Source: Caballeronia mineralivorans PML1(12) (GTDB lineage Bacteria > Pseudomonadota > Gammaproteobacteria > Burkholderiales > Burkholderiaceae). From it: DNA of 47,801 nucleotides. Location of the stretch: positions 1 to 47,801 of the forward strand of contig NZ_AEJF01000236.1 in the NCBI RefSeq assembly GCF_001028175.1, written 5' to 3'. A model generated the notes under the pieces. The model did not search any database. It worked only from the letters and a program-made list of their open reading frames with translations, and was not told where the DNA came from. The translations under genes were made by a program, and so were the position numbers. Below, in pieces: positions 9,086 to 17,859 of this stretch (its first letter is position 1; every line of letters begins with the position of its first letter).

Positions 9086-10417
9086 GTGGAAAAAACCCTG
9101 ACCGGCATCACGTCGCCAATCGCCGATACGACTCGCCCGCAGCGATACATGCAGCTTCTGCTGCTGGTGATTGCCGCTGGCGCGATCTATCCGCTGCTGT
9201 ATTTGCGTCAGGTCTACCAGACCCCGATGCTCGAGTTTTTTCACATCGACAATAGCCAGCTCGGCTACCTGTATTCGATCCTCGGCACCGTTTTTCTGAT
9301 CAGCTATTTGCCGAGCGGCTGGCTTGCCGACCGCATCGCGCCTCGTTTCCTGATCTGCTTTTCATTAATCGCAACCGGTGCGCTTGGCCTCGTTTATTCG
9401 ACGGCGCCCAGTTTCCCCATCCTGTTCGCCGTGTTCTGCTGTTGGGGTTTGACGACCGGCCTGACGTTCTGGGCCTCGATCCTGAAGCGCGTGAAGACCA
9501 TCGCTGCGCACGACGAACAAGGCCGTTTCTTCGGCTTGCTCGACGGCGGACGCGGGTTGATCGAAGCGTTGCTCGCGACTGTCGCGCTGGTGATCTTCGC
9601 GACCGCCACGGAGAAACATGGCCTCCCGACGAACATCGGTTTCCGCTACGTTGTCTACCTGTATTCGGGCGTCTGTATCGGGCTCGGATTGTTGATGGCG
9701 CTGGTGAAGGAACCGCCCACGACAAAGGAGGAACGACAGCAAGCAGCAGACAAGCTCACGCAGCACCATTCGCTGTGGAGCGATCTCGTCACGCTGATGC
9801 GCATTCCGCAACTGTGGCTGATGGCGGCTATCGTGTTCTGCGGGTATCAGATCTTCTGGGCAACCTATAGCTTCTCTGCTTATCTGCAAGTCGGCGACCT
9901 GAAGATGACCGTGGTGATGGCCGGTACACTCACCACGCTCAAGCTGTGGATGCGGCCGATTGGCGGCATTGGCGGTGGATATCTCGGCGATCGTTTCTCC
10001 ACGCTCGGCGTCCTGACCAGCGCATTATTTCTCGCCGCACTCGGGCTCGTGGCGCTAGTCGTGCTGCCCACGTTCGGGCATCTCAATCCGCGTGCGGGCG
10101 TCGCGATGATCGCCGTGGTCGTGCTGCTGATCGGCATTCTGACTTACGCGATTCGCGGCCTCTACTGGTCGCTGCTCGACGAGTGCGGCATTCCGCTGCG
10201 CATCACCGGGCTTGCAATCGGTCTGGTCTCGCTGATCGGTTATTCTCCCGATGTGTTCCTGCCGCTCGTGAACGGCTGGACTACTGAGCATTTCCCCGGC
10301 CTTCTTGGCTACCAGTTCTACTTCTCCTACATCGCTGCGATCAGCGTGATTGGCGGCGTGGCTGCCATGGCACTGAAGTGCATGCGCAAGACCGTTGCAA
10401 AGGATGCCCTCCAATGA
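9086..10417 (+). CDS. MFS transporter, YihN-like
   Basis: A 443-residue major facilitator carrier starting at GTG 9086, with AAGGAG seven bases upstream. The first MFS loop reads Ser-Gly-Trp-Leu-Ala-Asp-Arg-Ile-Ala. The overall pattern recalls the uncharacterised E. coli carrier YihN; that likeness is recalled from memory and not tested. Its stop overlaps the next start by four bases (ATGA at 10414-10417), so translation is probably coupled to the enolase-superfamily gene. It most likely imports the substrate of this operon. Confidence 0.85.
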   Translation: MEKTLTGITSPIADTTRPQRYMQLLLLVIAAGAIYPLLYLRQVYQTPMLEFFHIDNSQLGYLYSILGTVFLISYLPSGWLADRIAPRFLICFSLIATGALGLVYSTAPSFPILFAVFCCWGLTTGLTFWASILKRVKTIAAHDEQGRFFGLLDGGRGLIEALLATVALVIFATATEKHGLPTNIGFRYVVYLYSGVCIGLGLLMALVKEPPTTKEERQQAADKLTQHHSLWSDLVTLMRIPQLWLMAAIVFCGYQIFWATYSFSAYLQVGDLKMTVVMAGTLTTLKLWMRPIGGIGGGYLGDRFSTLGVLTSALFLAALGLVALVVLPTFGHLNPRAGVAMIAVVVLLIGILTYAIRGLYWSLLDECGIPLRITGLAIGLVSLIGYSPDVFLPLVNGWTTEHFPGLLGYQFYFSYIAAISVIGGVAAMALKCMRKTVAKDALQ

Positions 10418-11631
10418 AAATCGTCTCTCTCGAAACGCATTTCGTAGCTGTGCCGCCGCCGCATCTGGGCGGCATGTACTGGATCTTCGTGAAGCTGAAA
10501 ACGGCTTGCGGAATTGAAGGCGTGGGCGAAATCTATTCGGCGACGTTTCATCCGAAAGCGATGGCGCACATCATTGACGACGTGTTCGCACGGTATCTGC
10601 AAGACCACGATCCGCACCACGTAGAGCGCTTTTTCCGCGAAGCGTATTCGAGCGGCTTTACGCAACGCCCCGACCTCACGATGATGGGCGTCGTCAGCGG
10701 CCTCGAAATGGCGTGCTGGGACATCATCGGCAAGGCAGCAGACAAGCCGGTGTACGAACTGCTTGGCGGTTTGGTTAACGAACGGCTGCGCTCGTACACG
10801 TATCTGTATCCGAAGAACGCAGCGGGTGAGTACGACTACGACGACGTCGATCTCGCTGCCAAATGCGCCGTGCGCAACGCGGACCTCGGCTTCACCGCGG
10901 TGAAATTCGATCCGGCCGGTCCGTACACCGCGTACTCGGGCCATCAGCTTTCGCTCGATGTACTCGAACGCTGCGAGACCTTCTGCAAGCGCATTCGCGA
11001 AGCAGTCGGCAATCGATGCGACCTGCTGTTCGGCACGCATGGTCAGATGGTGCCGTCGTCGGCCATTCGCCTCGCTCAACGCCTCGAAAAATACGATCCG
11101 CTATGGTTTGAAGAACCCGTTCCTCCCGGTCAGGAAGATGCCATGGCGCAAGTCGCGCGGCATACCAGCATTCCGATAGCAGCCGGTGAACGCCTGACTA
11201 CCAAGTACGAATTTTTCAAACTGCTGCAATCGGGTGCGGCATCGATTCTTCAATTGAACGTCGCGCGTTGTGGTGGCCTGCTCGAAGCCAAGAAGATTGC
11301 CTCGCTTGCTGAAGTCTACTACGCACAGATCGCACCGCATCTCTACAACGGACCGATCGGCGCGGCCGCGAGCATCCAGCTGGCCGCGTGCACGCCCAAT
11401 TTCCTGATCCAGGAAAGCATCGGCACCTGGGACGGTTTTCATGCGCAGGTGCTGAAAACGCCGATTCAGTGGGAAGACGGTTACATCATTCCGTCGAAAG
11501 CGCCGGGACTCGGCGTGGAGCTGAACATGGATGTCGTGCGCGCGCATTCCCCTTACACCGGCGAACGTTTGCACTTGCAGATGGCGTCAAAGCCCGCCGA
11601 CGTCCGGGATTCTTCTCCGGCCAAAGGCTGA
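10414..11631 (+). CDS. Mandelate racemase/muconate lactonizing enzyme (enolase superfamily) protein lacking the first metal ligand
   Basis: A 405-residue member of the enolase superfamily with the usual capping domain and TIM barrel. Acid-sugar dehydratases such as DgoD have three metal ligands 26 residues apart (Asp183, Glu209, Glu235) and a catalytic His pair (His185, His285). Here the matching positions are Gly207, Glu233 and Glu259, with His209 and His309. Spacing is identical, but the first ligand is Gly. The protein therefore either binds metal differently, does other chemistry, or is inactive. The start at ATG 10414 overlaps the MFS stop, with AAAGGA upstream. The context suggests dehydration of an aldonic or related acid. 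Confidence 0.85.
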   Translation: MKIVSLETHFVAVPPPHLGGMYWIFVKLKTACGIEGVGEIYSATFHPKAMAHIIDDVFARYLQDHDPHHVERFFREAYSSGFTQRPDLTMMGVVSGLEMACWDIIGKAADKPVYELLGGLVNERLRSYTYLYPKNAAGEYDYDDVDLAAKCAVRNADLGFTAVKFDPAGPYTAYSGHQLSLDVLERCETFCKRIREAVGNRCDLLFGTHGQMVPSSAIRLAQRLEKYDPLWFEEPVPPGQEDAMAQVARHTSIPIAAGERLTTKYEFFKLLQSGAASILQLNVARCGGLLEAKKIASLAEVYYAQIAPHLYNGPIGAAASIQLAACTPNFLIQESIGTWDGFHAQVLKTPIQWEDGYIIPSKAPGLGVELNMDVVRAHSPYTGERLHLQMASKPADVRDSSPAKG

Positions 11632-11646
11632 GGGCAAGTGAAACAC

Positions 11647-13311
11647 ATGACTTACGACTACATCATCGTTGGCGCCGGATCGGCAGGCTGCATTCTTGCC
11701 GAGCGTTTGTCCGCATCAGGACAATACTCCGTGCTCGTACTCGAAGCGGGCGGCAAGGCCGATTCGTTCTGGTTCAAGATTCCGGTCGGCTTTGCGAAGA
11801 CCTACTACGATCCGGGCTGCAACTGGATGTATTACACCGAGCCGGAAGCGGAGCTCGCGAATCGCAAGATCTACGCGCCGCGCGGCAAGGTACAAGGCGG
11901 CTCGGGCTCCATCAACGCGATGATCTACGTGCGCGGCGCGCCCCGCGACTTCGACGACTGGGCCGCTGCGGGCAACTCAGGCTGGTCGTACAGGGACGTG
12001 CTGCCGTATTTCCGCAAGCTGGAAACACATGAGGCCGGCAACACCGCCATGCACGGTGCCAGTGGCCCGATTCACGTGACATCGATGAAACGCGGCATTC
12101 ACGCCATCACGCGGCATTTCCTCGATGCCTGCGATGAAATGGGCATTCCGCGCAATGACGACTTCAACGGCGAACAGATCGAAGGCGTTGGCGTGTACGA
12201 CGTGAACACGCACAAGGGTCAGCGTGCATCGAGCAATGTGGCCTATCTTGAACCGGCGTTGAAGCGCTCGAACGTGCATATCGAGCATCACGCGCCGACC
12301 TCGCGCGTGCTTTTCGATGGTCTGCGCGCAACGGGGGTCGAGGTATCGCAGAACGGTGTGCAACGAAGCTTCCACGCTACGCGCGAAGTGCTTTTGTGCG
12401 CCGGTGCAGTCGATACCCCGAAGCTGCTGCAACTCTCCGGCGTCGGTCCGAAAGAACTGCTTGCGCGCCACGGCATTTCGCTCGTGCACGCGCTGCCGGC
12501 TGTCGGCCAGAACCTGCAGGACCATTTGTGCGCCAGCTACTACTATCGTGCGAACATGCCGACGCTGAACGGCGACTTCGGCTCGCTGCTGGGCAAGTTG
12601 AAACTGGGTCTGCAGTATCTGCTGACGCGCAAGGGGCCGCTCGCGATGAGCGTGAATCAGGCCGGTGGTTTCTTCAACACCGACCCCGCCAGCCCGCTTG
12701 CCAACATGCAGCTTTATTTCAATCCGTTGTCGTACCGGATTCCGAAGTCGAGTCGCTCGCAGCTCACGCCCGAGCCGTACCCCGGCTTCCTGCTCGCGTT
12801 CAACCCGTGCCGCCCGACGAGCCGCGGATCGATCGAGATTGCATCGGCGAATGCTAAGGATGCCGCGTTGATTCACGCCAACTACCTGAGCACGCAGAAG
12901 GATATCGATGAAGTGATTCAGGGCAGCCGCCTGATCCGCGCGATCATGCAGGCACCGGCATTGCGCGCGGTGACGGTGGAAGAAACGCTGCCGGGCGCAT
13001 CCGTGGTTCCCGACGGCGACGATGCCGCCATGCTGCAATATTTCCGCGACAACAGCGGCTCGATCTACCACCTGTGCGGTTCGTGCGCGATGGGCCCGGA
13101 CCCGCAAACCGCCGTAGTCGATAGTCGTCTGCGCGTGCATGGCTTGCAGTCGTTGCGTATTGTCGATGCCTCCATTTTCCCGAACGTCACGTCGGGCAAC
13201 ATCAATGCGCCGGTGATGATGGTGGCGGAAAAAGCTGCGCAGATGATTCTCGACGACGCCACCGCGCCATCCTTCGTTCAACGCGAAATGCTTGCAGCCG
13301 CTTCGGCCTGA
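11647..13311 (+). CDS. GMC family FAD-dependent oxidoreductase (choline dehydrogenase-like)
   Basis: A 554-residue glucose-methanol-choline oxidoreductase that oxidises an alcohol with FAD. The N-terminus has the dinucleotide site Ile-Ile-Val-Gly-Ala-Gly-Ser-Ala-Gly-Cys followed by Leu-Glu-Ala-Gly-Gly, then the GMC signature Pro-Arg-Gly-Lys-Val-Gln-Gly-Gly-Ser-Gly-Ser-Ile-Asn. The C-terminal active site is Tyr-His-Leu-Cys-Gly-Ser-Cys-Ala-Met-Gly, with the second conserved position at Asn in Gly-Asn-Ile-Asn-Ala-Pro. GAGGG at 11630-11634 serves either GTG 11638 (spacing too short) or ATG 11647, which I prefer. It is last in the operon. Its 3' end overlaps the convergent LysR gene by 34 bases. 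Together with the aldehyde dehydrogenase it could take an alcohol to an acid. Confidence 0.9.
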   Translation: MTYDYIIVGAGSAGCILAERLSASGQYSVLVLEAGGKADSFWFKIPVGFAKTYYDPGCNWMYYTEPEAELANRKIYAPRGKVQGGSGSINAMIYVRGAPRDFDDWAAAGNSGWSYRDVLPYFRKLETHEAGNTAMHGASGPIHVTSMKRGIHAITRHFLDACDEMGIPRNDDFNGEQIEGVGVYDVNTHKGQRASSNVAYLEPALKRSNVHIEHHAPTSRVLFDGLRATGVEVSQNGVQRSFHATREVLLCAGAVDTPKLLQLSGVGPKELLARHGISLVHALPAVGQNLQDHLCASYYYRANMPTLNGDFGSLLGKLKLGLQYLLTRKGPLAMSVNQAGGFFNTDPASPLANMQLYFNPLSYRIPKSSRSQLTPEPYPGFLLAFNPCRPTSRGSIEIASANAKDAALIHANYLSTQKDIDEVIQGSRLIRAIMQAPALRAVTVEETLPGASVVPDGDDAAMLQYFRDNSGSIYHLCGSCAMGPDPQTAVVDSRLRVHGLQSLRIVDASIFPNVTSGNINAPVMMVAEKAAQMILDDATAPSFVQREMLAAASA

Positions 13312-14186
13312 AGCCACTGCTGGAAAAGCCGCTGCGTCCCGCTTGCACGCTGCTCGGGACGCAGCACGAACCAGTAGGATTGCCGCCCTTCCACCTCCAC
13401 GTCCAGCACCTGGCGCAATTGCCCGGAGGCCAGTTCGGCCGCAATCATGTGGCGATCAGCGATGGTGATGCCCATGCCGTCGATGGCCGCTTGTATCGAC
13501 AGATCGAGCAAGTCGAACTCATGGCCGCCGTCCGTATCCACGCCTTCAATACGCGCTGCGTCCAGCCAGTGCTGCCACGTGAGGTAACGCTGATCTTCGC
13601 CCGAAAGAATATGCAGCAGGGTTGCGCGGTTTAGATCGACCGGCGCGCCCACGCCTTCACGATCCAGCAGCGCAGGCGACGCCACTGCAATATGGCGCTC
13701 GTGCATCAGCAAGGTACTTTCGAGATTGCTCCATTCGCCATCGCCGAAACGGACCGCGCAGTCGAGCCGGTTCGAATCCGTGATGCCGTCGTCCGCGCGC
13801 GTCGTGATGCTCAGATCCAGTTGCGGGAATGCTTCGCGCAGACGTCCGAGACGCGGCACCAGCCAGCGCGCGGCGAACGTCGGCGGGACGTTGATGCGCA
13901 GGCGGTTGACGTCGTTGTTCTGGCTGATGGCGCGCACCGTCAGTTCTATCTTGTCGAACGATTGTTGCAGCGCACGCAGCAGCAAGCGGCCGCTGGGCGT
14001 CAGGACAAGATGCTGGTGGCGACGTGAAAACAGCGTCTCGCCGAGTTGCTCCTCCAGTTGCCTGACCTGCCGGCTCACGGCACTTTGCGTGACGTTGAGC
14101 AGCTCGGCTGCACGGGTAAAGCTGCCGGTCGTGCCGGCCGCCTCGAAAGCTTTGAGCGCATTCAGCGCGGGCATTTTGCGTTTCAC
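13278..14186 (-). CDS. LysR-type transcriptional regulator, GcvA-like
   Basis: A 302-residue LysR regulator of the GcvA/AmpR type. It opens with Pro-Ala-Leu-Asn-Ala-Leu-Lys-Ala-Phe-Glu-Ala-Ala and has the HTH Phe-Thr-Arg-Ala-Ala-Glu-Leu-Leu-Asn-Val-Thr-Gln-Ser-Ala-Val-Ser-Arg. The effector-binding domain begins near residue 90. The gene converges on the GMC gene and shares its last 34 bases with it. It is the only regulator adjacent to the 7594-13311 operon and is the best candidate to control it, although it does not sit at the operon promoter. Confidence 0.9.
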   Translation of the reverse strand: MKRKMPALNALKAFEAAGTTGSFTRAAELLNVTQSAVSRQVRQLEEQLGETLFSRRHQHLVLTPSGRLLLRALQQSFDKIELTVRAISQNNDVNRLRINVPPTFAARWLVPRLGRLREAFPQLDLSITTRADDGITDSNRLDCAVRFGDGEWSNLESTLLMHERHIAVASPALLDREGVGAPVDLNRATLLHILSGEDQRYLTWQHWLDAARIEGVDTDGGHEFDLLDLSIQAAIDGMGITIADRHMIAAELASGQLRQVLDVEVEGRQSYWFVLRPEQRASGTQRLFQQWLQAEAAASISR

Positions 14187-14555
14187 GGTGTTCTGGACGG
14201 TTCGTTGGCTCGCGACGTGCCAATGGCGCGGCGAGCAGGTGCGCGCGTGATTCTACGCAGCCGATAGCGCGGACTGGGCGAACTGGGGCTCCCGCGCCGG
14301 GCCGGCGTCATTCAGGCGCATCATTGTGCCCGAGCCAGAACGTCGTGCGGGTGGCCGGTGCACTCCGCTGCTTCACGGTTGGCGCAGGAAGCTCCTACCG
14401 TTGCACGCCGCGAAAATCCATTCGTCAGCCGGCGTCGTATGCGGAACGCCTCGCGCAACAAAACAGGGTTCAATGACGCTAAAAGACACATTCATCTCAG
14501 GCCGCACGATAATCTGTTGCAGCCACTGTCCACTCGTTATCAACCGCTGCCAATC
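14187..14555. other. Intergenic region, nothing firm
   Basis: This 369-bp gap lies between the divergent LysR and ATPase-like genes and should hold both promoters. No terminator, convincing palindrome, RNA gene or small gene with a good ribosome site was seen. The ATPase-like frame stays open upstream to 14358, but the extra residues look non-coding. Confidence 0.4.
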
Positions 14556-15137
14556 ATGACTCACCTCGTCTTCGTCTGCGGTCACGCAGGCACCGGCAAG
14601 ACCTCGCTGGCAAAACGCCTGATCGGGCCGTTGATGCGCGCAACCGGCGAGCCGTTCTGCCTGCTCGACAAGGACACGCTCTACGGCCACTACAGCGCCG
14701 CGGTGATGGACGTACTGACTCACGACCCGCACGATCGCGACAGCCCGCTCTATCTCAAGCATCTGCGCGATCCGGAATACCGGAGCCTTATCGATACCGC
14801 ACGCGACAATCTCGAACTTGGTATCGGCGCGTTGATCGTCGCGCCGCTATCGCGGGAAATACGCGATGGCCTGCTCTTCAATCGTGCGTGGCTGGGCATC
14901 AGTGACGATGTGACGATCCGGGTAGTCTGGGTGCACGTCACGGAGGATGTGGCGCACGCGCGTATCGCCGCGCGCAATGATCCGGGCGATGCGTACAAGC
15001 TCACGCATTGGGACGAATACCGGCAGCGGCGCTTCGTCCCGGACGCCAAAGCAAGCCGCGATTTGCTGATGTTCGATAACGACGCGCCCTCGCCGGAAGC
15101 ATTCGACGAACTGCTCGGCCGGATCGTGCAGAAGTGA
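14556..15137 (+). CDS. P-loop ATPase/kinase-like protein
   Basis: A 193-residue P-loop protein. The Walker A motif Gly-His-Ala-Gly-Thr-Gly-Lys-Thr is at residues 9-16, directly after a beta-strand. A later Val-Trp-Val-His-Val segment followed by Ala-Arg-Ile-Ala-Ala-Arg-Asn-Asp matches the lid arrangement of small-molecule kinases (zeta-toxin, chloramphenicol phosphotransferase or gluconate kinase-like). Asp-Lys-Asp-Thr-Leu near residue 39 may belong to the substrate pocket. The start at ATG 14556 places Walker A near the N-terminus, as in the family. The substrate is unknown. It stands alone, ahead of a shared terminator. Confidence 0.7.
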   Translation: MTHLVFVCGHAGTGKTSLAKRLIGPLMRATGEPFCLLDKDTLYGHYSAAVMDVLTHDPHDRDSPLYLKHLRDPEYRSLIDTARDNLELGIGALIVAPLSREIRDGLLFNRAWLGISDDVTIRVVWVHVTEDVAHARIAARNDPGDAYKLTHWDEYRQRRFVPDAKASRDLLMFDNDAPSPEAFDELLGRIVQK

Positions 15138-15173
15138 CGTGAAAGGCGACGTGACACCCATGCCTTTGCGCTA

Positions 15174-15227
15174 TAAAAAAAGCCGTTCCGCAACGCAGCG
15201 GAACGGCTTCATCCAGACAATTTTTTT
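15174..15227. terminator. Bidirectional intrinsic terminator
   Basis: A perfect 11-bp stem (15180-15190 with 15199-15209) and an 8-base loop are flanked by an A-run at 15175-15181 and a T-run at 15221-15227. For the minus-strand gene the A-run becomes an immediate U-tract, so it is a strong terminator there. For the plus-strand ATPase-like gene the U-tract is more distant and the stop is weaker. Confidence 0.8.
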
Positions 15228-15276
15228 ATTTAGTCTCTCAGGCAGCTAGCAGCGATGTTCAGCCCAAACCGGGCGA

Positions 15277-16386
15277 TCAAGCCGCTTCAAGTTGTCTCAC
15301 GGCTGCAAGTGTGCTCGCGCCTTCGTACAACCGCCCGAACCGGTTCGCCAAAAACGCTTCCAGCGGTACCTGTTCCTGACGAATAAACCCGCTCTGCGGC
15401 AACACGCCTTCGCGGAACAGATCGAGCTCCGCGCAGATCGCGCCGGCAGTCGTGATCTGGATGGCGCTCATCGGCACACCACATACGGTCTTCGCGAAAA
15501 TCTTGCGCGTGAATACATCTTGCACGAGACGGCCATCGCGCATCCCCGTCGCCGTAACAAACACCAGCACCACGTCCTGCGCTGTAGCCGGCACCGCACG
15601 CCGCAACATCGCCTTCAACCCGTCGCGATCAGTCGACATGCGCAGGTCGTCGAGAAGAAACTTCATCAGTTCGCGATGCCCCGGATAACGCACCGACTTG
15701 TAATCCAGCGCCTCCACCTTGCCGGCGAGCGTCTCGCACAAGGTGCCAAGACCACCCGACGTATTGAACGCCTCGTACTCGGTGCCATCGAGCGAAAAAT
15801 GCTCCAGTCCCTCCAGCGGCTGCACCCATTGCGCCCTGCCGTCGCGGATAGCCTCGCACGGCTGGCAATACTCGTTGATCAGACCATCAATGCTCCACGT
15901 CAGGTTGTATTTCAACGCGTTGGTCGGAAACTCAGGCAAGGCACCCACACGCATCTTGATCTCGCGGACCTCGGCGAAGCGCTTCGCCAGGTCGTGTGCC
16001 ACGATGCCGATGAATCCCGGCGCCAGCCCGCATTGCGGCATGAACGCGTGCGTGGAGTCGTCAGCGATCTCGCGGATCGCATGCGTCGCGCGCACGTCCT
16101 CGGTCAGGTCGAAGTAATGCACGCCGGCTGCTTTCGCCGCCGTTGCCACAGTCACGGCAAGGTAATACGGCATCGCGTTGATGAGTGCATCGAAACCTTG
16201 CAGCGCGAGTCGCAATGCATTGGCATCGGCGGAATCGACACGGCGGGTGGGGATACCCTGCGCTTCAAGCAACGCGAGCGCCTGGGTATCGCGGTCGAAA
16301 GCGACCACGTCGTAGTCGCCGGTTTCACGCAGCAAGTGAGCGATGCTCTGGCCAATCAGGCCGGCGCCGATGAGGGCTATTTTCAT
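15277..16386 (-). CDS. Saccharopine dehydrogenase-like NAD(P)-binding protein
   Basis: A 369-residue protein of the saccharopine dehydrogenase/L-lysine 6-dehydrogenase group. It opens with a Rossmann motif (Ile-Ala-Leu-Ile-Gly-Ala-Gly-Leu-Ile-Gly, residues 3-12). The family segments Asn-Ala-Met-Pro-Tyr-Tyr (substrate-channel loop), His-Tyr-Phe-Asp-Leu-Thr-Glu and Cys-Gly-Leu-Ala-Pro-Gly-Phe follow. The ATG at 16386 follows AAGGAGAT. A longer in-frame start at 16464 is less likely. The Lrp/AsnC regulator just upstream on the same strand supports an amino-acid substrate, perhaps lysine or a related diamino acid. The exact reaction is not settled. Confidence 0.8.
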   Translation of the reverse strand: MKIALIGAGLIGQSIAHLLRETGDYDVVAFDRDTQALALLEAQGIPTRRVDSADANALRLALQGFDALINAMPYYLAVTVATAAKAAGVHYFDLTEDVRATHAIREIADDSTHAFMPQCGLAPGFIGIVAHDLAKRFAEVREIKMRVGALPEFPTNALKYNLTWSIDGLINEYCQPCEAIRDGRAQWVQPLEGLEHFSLDGTEYEAFNTSGGLGTLCETLAGKVEALDYKSVRYPGHRELMKFLLDDLRMSTDRDGLKAMLRRAVPATAQDVVLVFVTATGMRDGRLVQDVFTRKIFAKTVCGVPMSAIQITTAGAICAELDLFREGVLPQSGFIRQEQVPLEAFLANRFGRLYEGASTLAAVRQLEAA

Positions 16387-16545
16387 GTTTATCTCCTTGA
16401 TGGGCGGTCGGTAAGCAATCTCCGACCACCAGTTTAGGAGCGCATGAATATTGATAACAGACACAAAATGATGCTAATCGACTACTGATCTCGACGTTTT
16501 GACGACTCCATGCGACAAAATGTCCAAAACTGCTCGATTTGCTCC

Positions 16546-17007
16546 TCAACCCATGCCACCGCGATCGACCTTACGCGCAAGAATGATCGATGTCGTCGTG
16601 CGTTCGACACCCTCCAGGCCGCCGATTTCATCGAGCAGATCGTTCAGCCGGTCGGGCGAGTCGGCGCGCAGCCACGCGACGTAGTCGAACTCGCCGCTCA
16701 CCGCGCAGAGCAGTTGCATTTCGGGCATCCTGGCGAAGCGTTTCTGCACGTCGCGACCATACTTCGGCGCCAGCTTGATGCCCACGTAGGCCTGAATGCT
16801 GGCATCGAGCACGTCTTGCCCAAGCCGCACGCCATAACCCGCGATCACGCCGGTTTTTTCCAGCCGCGCGAGCCGGGCGATGACCGTCGTGCGTGCAATG
16901 CCGAGCTGGCGCGCAAGCTCAGAGACGCTTTCACGAGCGTTCACCTGCAACGACGCGACGAGGTTCCGGTCGATGTTGTCGAGCTGATCGAGGCGCGGCG
17001 GTCGCAT
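16546..17007 (-). CDS. Lrp/AsnC family transcriptional regulator
   Basis: A 153-residue feast/famine regulator. The N-terminal helix-turn-helix (Leu-Asp-Asn-Ile-Asp-Arg-Asn-Leu-Val-Ala, then Ser-Glu-Leu-Ala-Arg-Gln-Leu-Gly-Ile-Ala-Arg-Thr-Thr-Val) covers about residues 1-60, followed by the ligand-binding RAM domain. I used the ATG at 17007, with AAAGGAT upstream, rather than the longer frame from 17094. It precedes the saccharopine-dehydrogenase-like gene by 160 bases on the same strand and probably regulates it in response to an amino acid. Confidence 0.9.
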   Translation of the reverse strand: MRPPRLDQLDNIDRNLVASLQVNARESVSELARQLGIARTTVIARLARLEKTGVIAGYGVRLGQDVLDASIQAYVGIKLAPKYGRDVQKRFARMPEMQLLCAVSGEFDYVAWLRADSPDRLNDLLDEIGGLEGVERTTTSIILARKVDRGGMG

Positions 17008-17313
17008 GAGACATGATCCTTTTGTTGGGGATTCGTTTGAAGCAGTGAAAGTACTGCAAGCGGCAAGAAAGCCATTAAAACACGAGTGCATCAAGCTGCG
17101 TCCGTCACCGCGGGTTGGTTAAACTCCTGACGCTGCGCACCCGGTTTGGCTCCTTCAAGGCGTTTTTTTCCATACGTATCGGTTGTAAGCAGTTGTGGCA
17201 ACTGAAGCAGCGCTGCGCGCTATCGTGATATTAATAGCGGCGTCGGCCAAACAGCGCACGTGGTCTTTCCCGTGTATTGCTTGCCCCTTCTCAATGGACC
17301 CAAGGTGTCACCC
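17008..17313. other. Divergent intergenic region
   Basis: This 306-bp gap between the Lrp gene (minus) and the Spy-like gene (plus) should contain both promoters. A seven-base T-run near 17163 and the sequence TGATATTAATAG near 17225-17236 make it locally AT-rich. No confident operator, RNA gene or small coding region was seen. Confidence 0.35.
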
Positions 17314-17835
17314 ATGAAAAAAACACTCGTTGCACTGGCTGCCTCGCTGGCTCTTTCCACGGCGTTCGCCCAATCGTCCGCTCCTGCCGCTACGACTGCA
17401 CCAGCAGGTGCATCGGCGCCGGACACGGCACGTGGCCAGGCACGCGAAGCACGCGTCGAGCAACGCATTTCGGACCTGCACGCGAAGCTCAAGATCACCC
17501 CGGCTCAGGACGAGCAATGGAACAAGTTCGCCGACGTGATGCGCGACAACGGCCACACGATGGGTGAGTTGTACCGTCAACGCATGGCGCTGGGCACGGA
17601 CACGAGCGCGCTCGACGACATGAAGCAGTACGCACAGATCACGCAAGCGCAGGCGGACGGCACCAAGCGTCTGGTCGATGCCTTCGAGCCGCTTTACGCG
17701 AGTCTTTCGCCCGAGCAGAAGAAACTCGCCGACGCAAGCTTCCACCAGTCGGCTAAACGCTCGGAGCATAAGGGCCACGGGGCGCATCGCAAGGCGCCGG
17801 ACGCGGCGGACGGCGCATCGGCAACCAAGCCGTAA
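17314..17835 (+). CDS. Spy/CpxP-like (LTXXQ) periplasmic protein
   Basis: A 173-residue exported protein. Residues 1-20 form a signal peptide (Met-Lys-Lys, hydrophobic core, Ala-Phe-Ala before Gln). The mature part is mostly helical with two LTXXQ-like motifs, Ile-Thr-Pro-Ala-Gln and Leu-Ser-Pro-Glu-Gln, as in the Spy/CpxP periplasmic chaperone group. The tail is rich in His, Lys and Ala. The start at ATG 17314 is set by the signal peptide. The gene stands alone and ends before a strong hairpin. A role in periplasmic stress is inferred from family only. Confidence 0.75.
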   Translation: MKKTLVALAASLALSTAFAQSSAPAATTAPAGASAPDTARGQAREARVEQRISDLHAKLKITPAQDEQWNKFADVMRDNGHTMGELYRQRMALGTDTSALDDMKQYAQITQAQADGTKRLVDAFEPLYASLSPEQKKLADASFHQSAKRSEHKGHGAHRKAPDAADGASATKP

Positions 17836-17859
17836 GCTTCAGGTAACGGCTTGATTTGG

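Noticed and set aside
7573..9150. A 525-codon minus-strand frame opposite the aldehyde dehydrogenase
   Set aside because: Antisense shadow of a gene with a complete active site, with no ribosome site or recognisable protein.
15292..16437. A 381-codon plus-strand frame opposite the saccharopine-dehydrogenase-like gene
   Set aside because: Antisense shadow. The minus-strand protein has a clear Rossmann motif and ribosome site.
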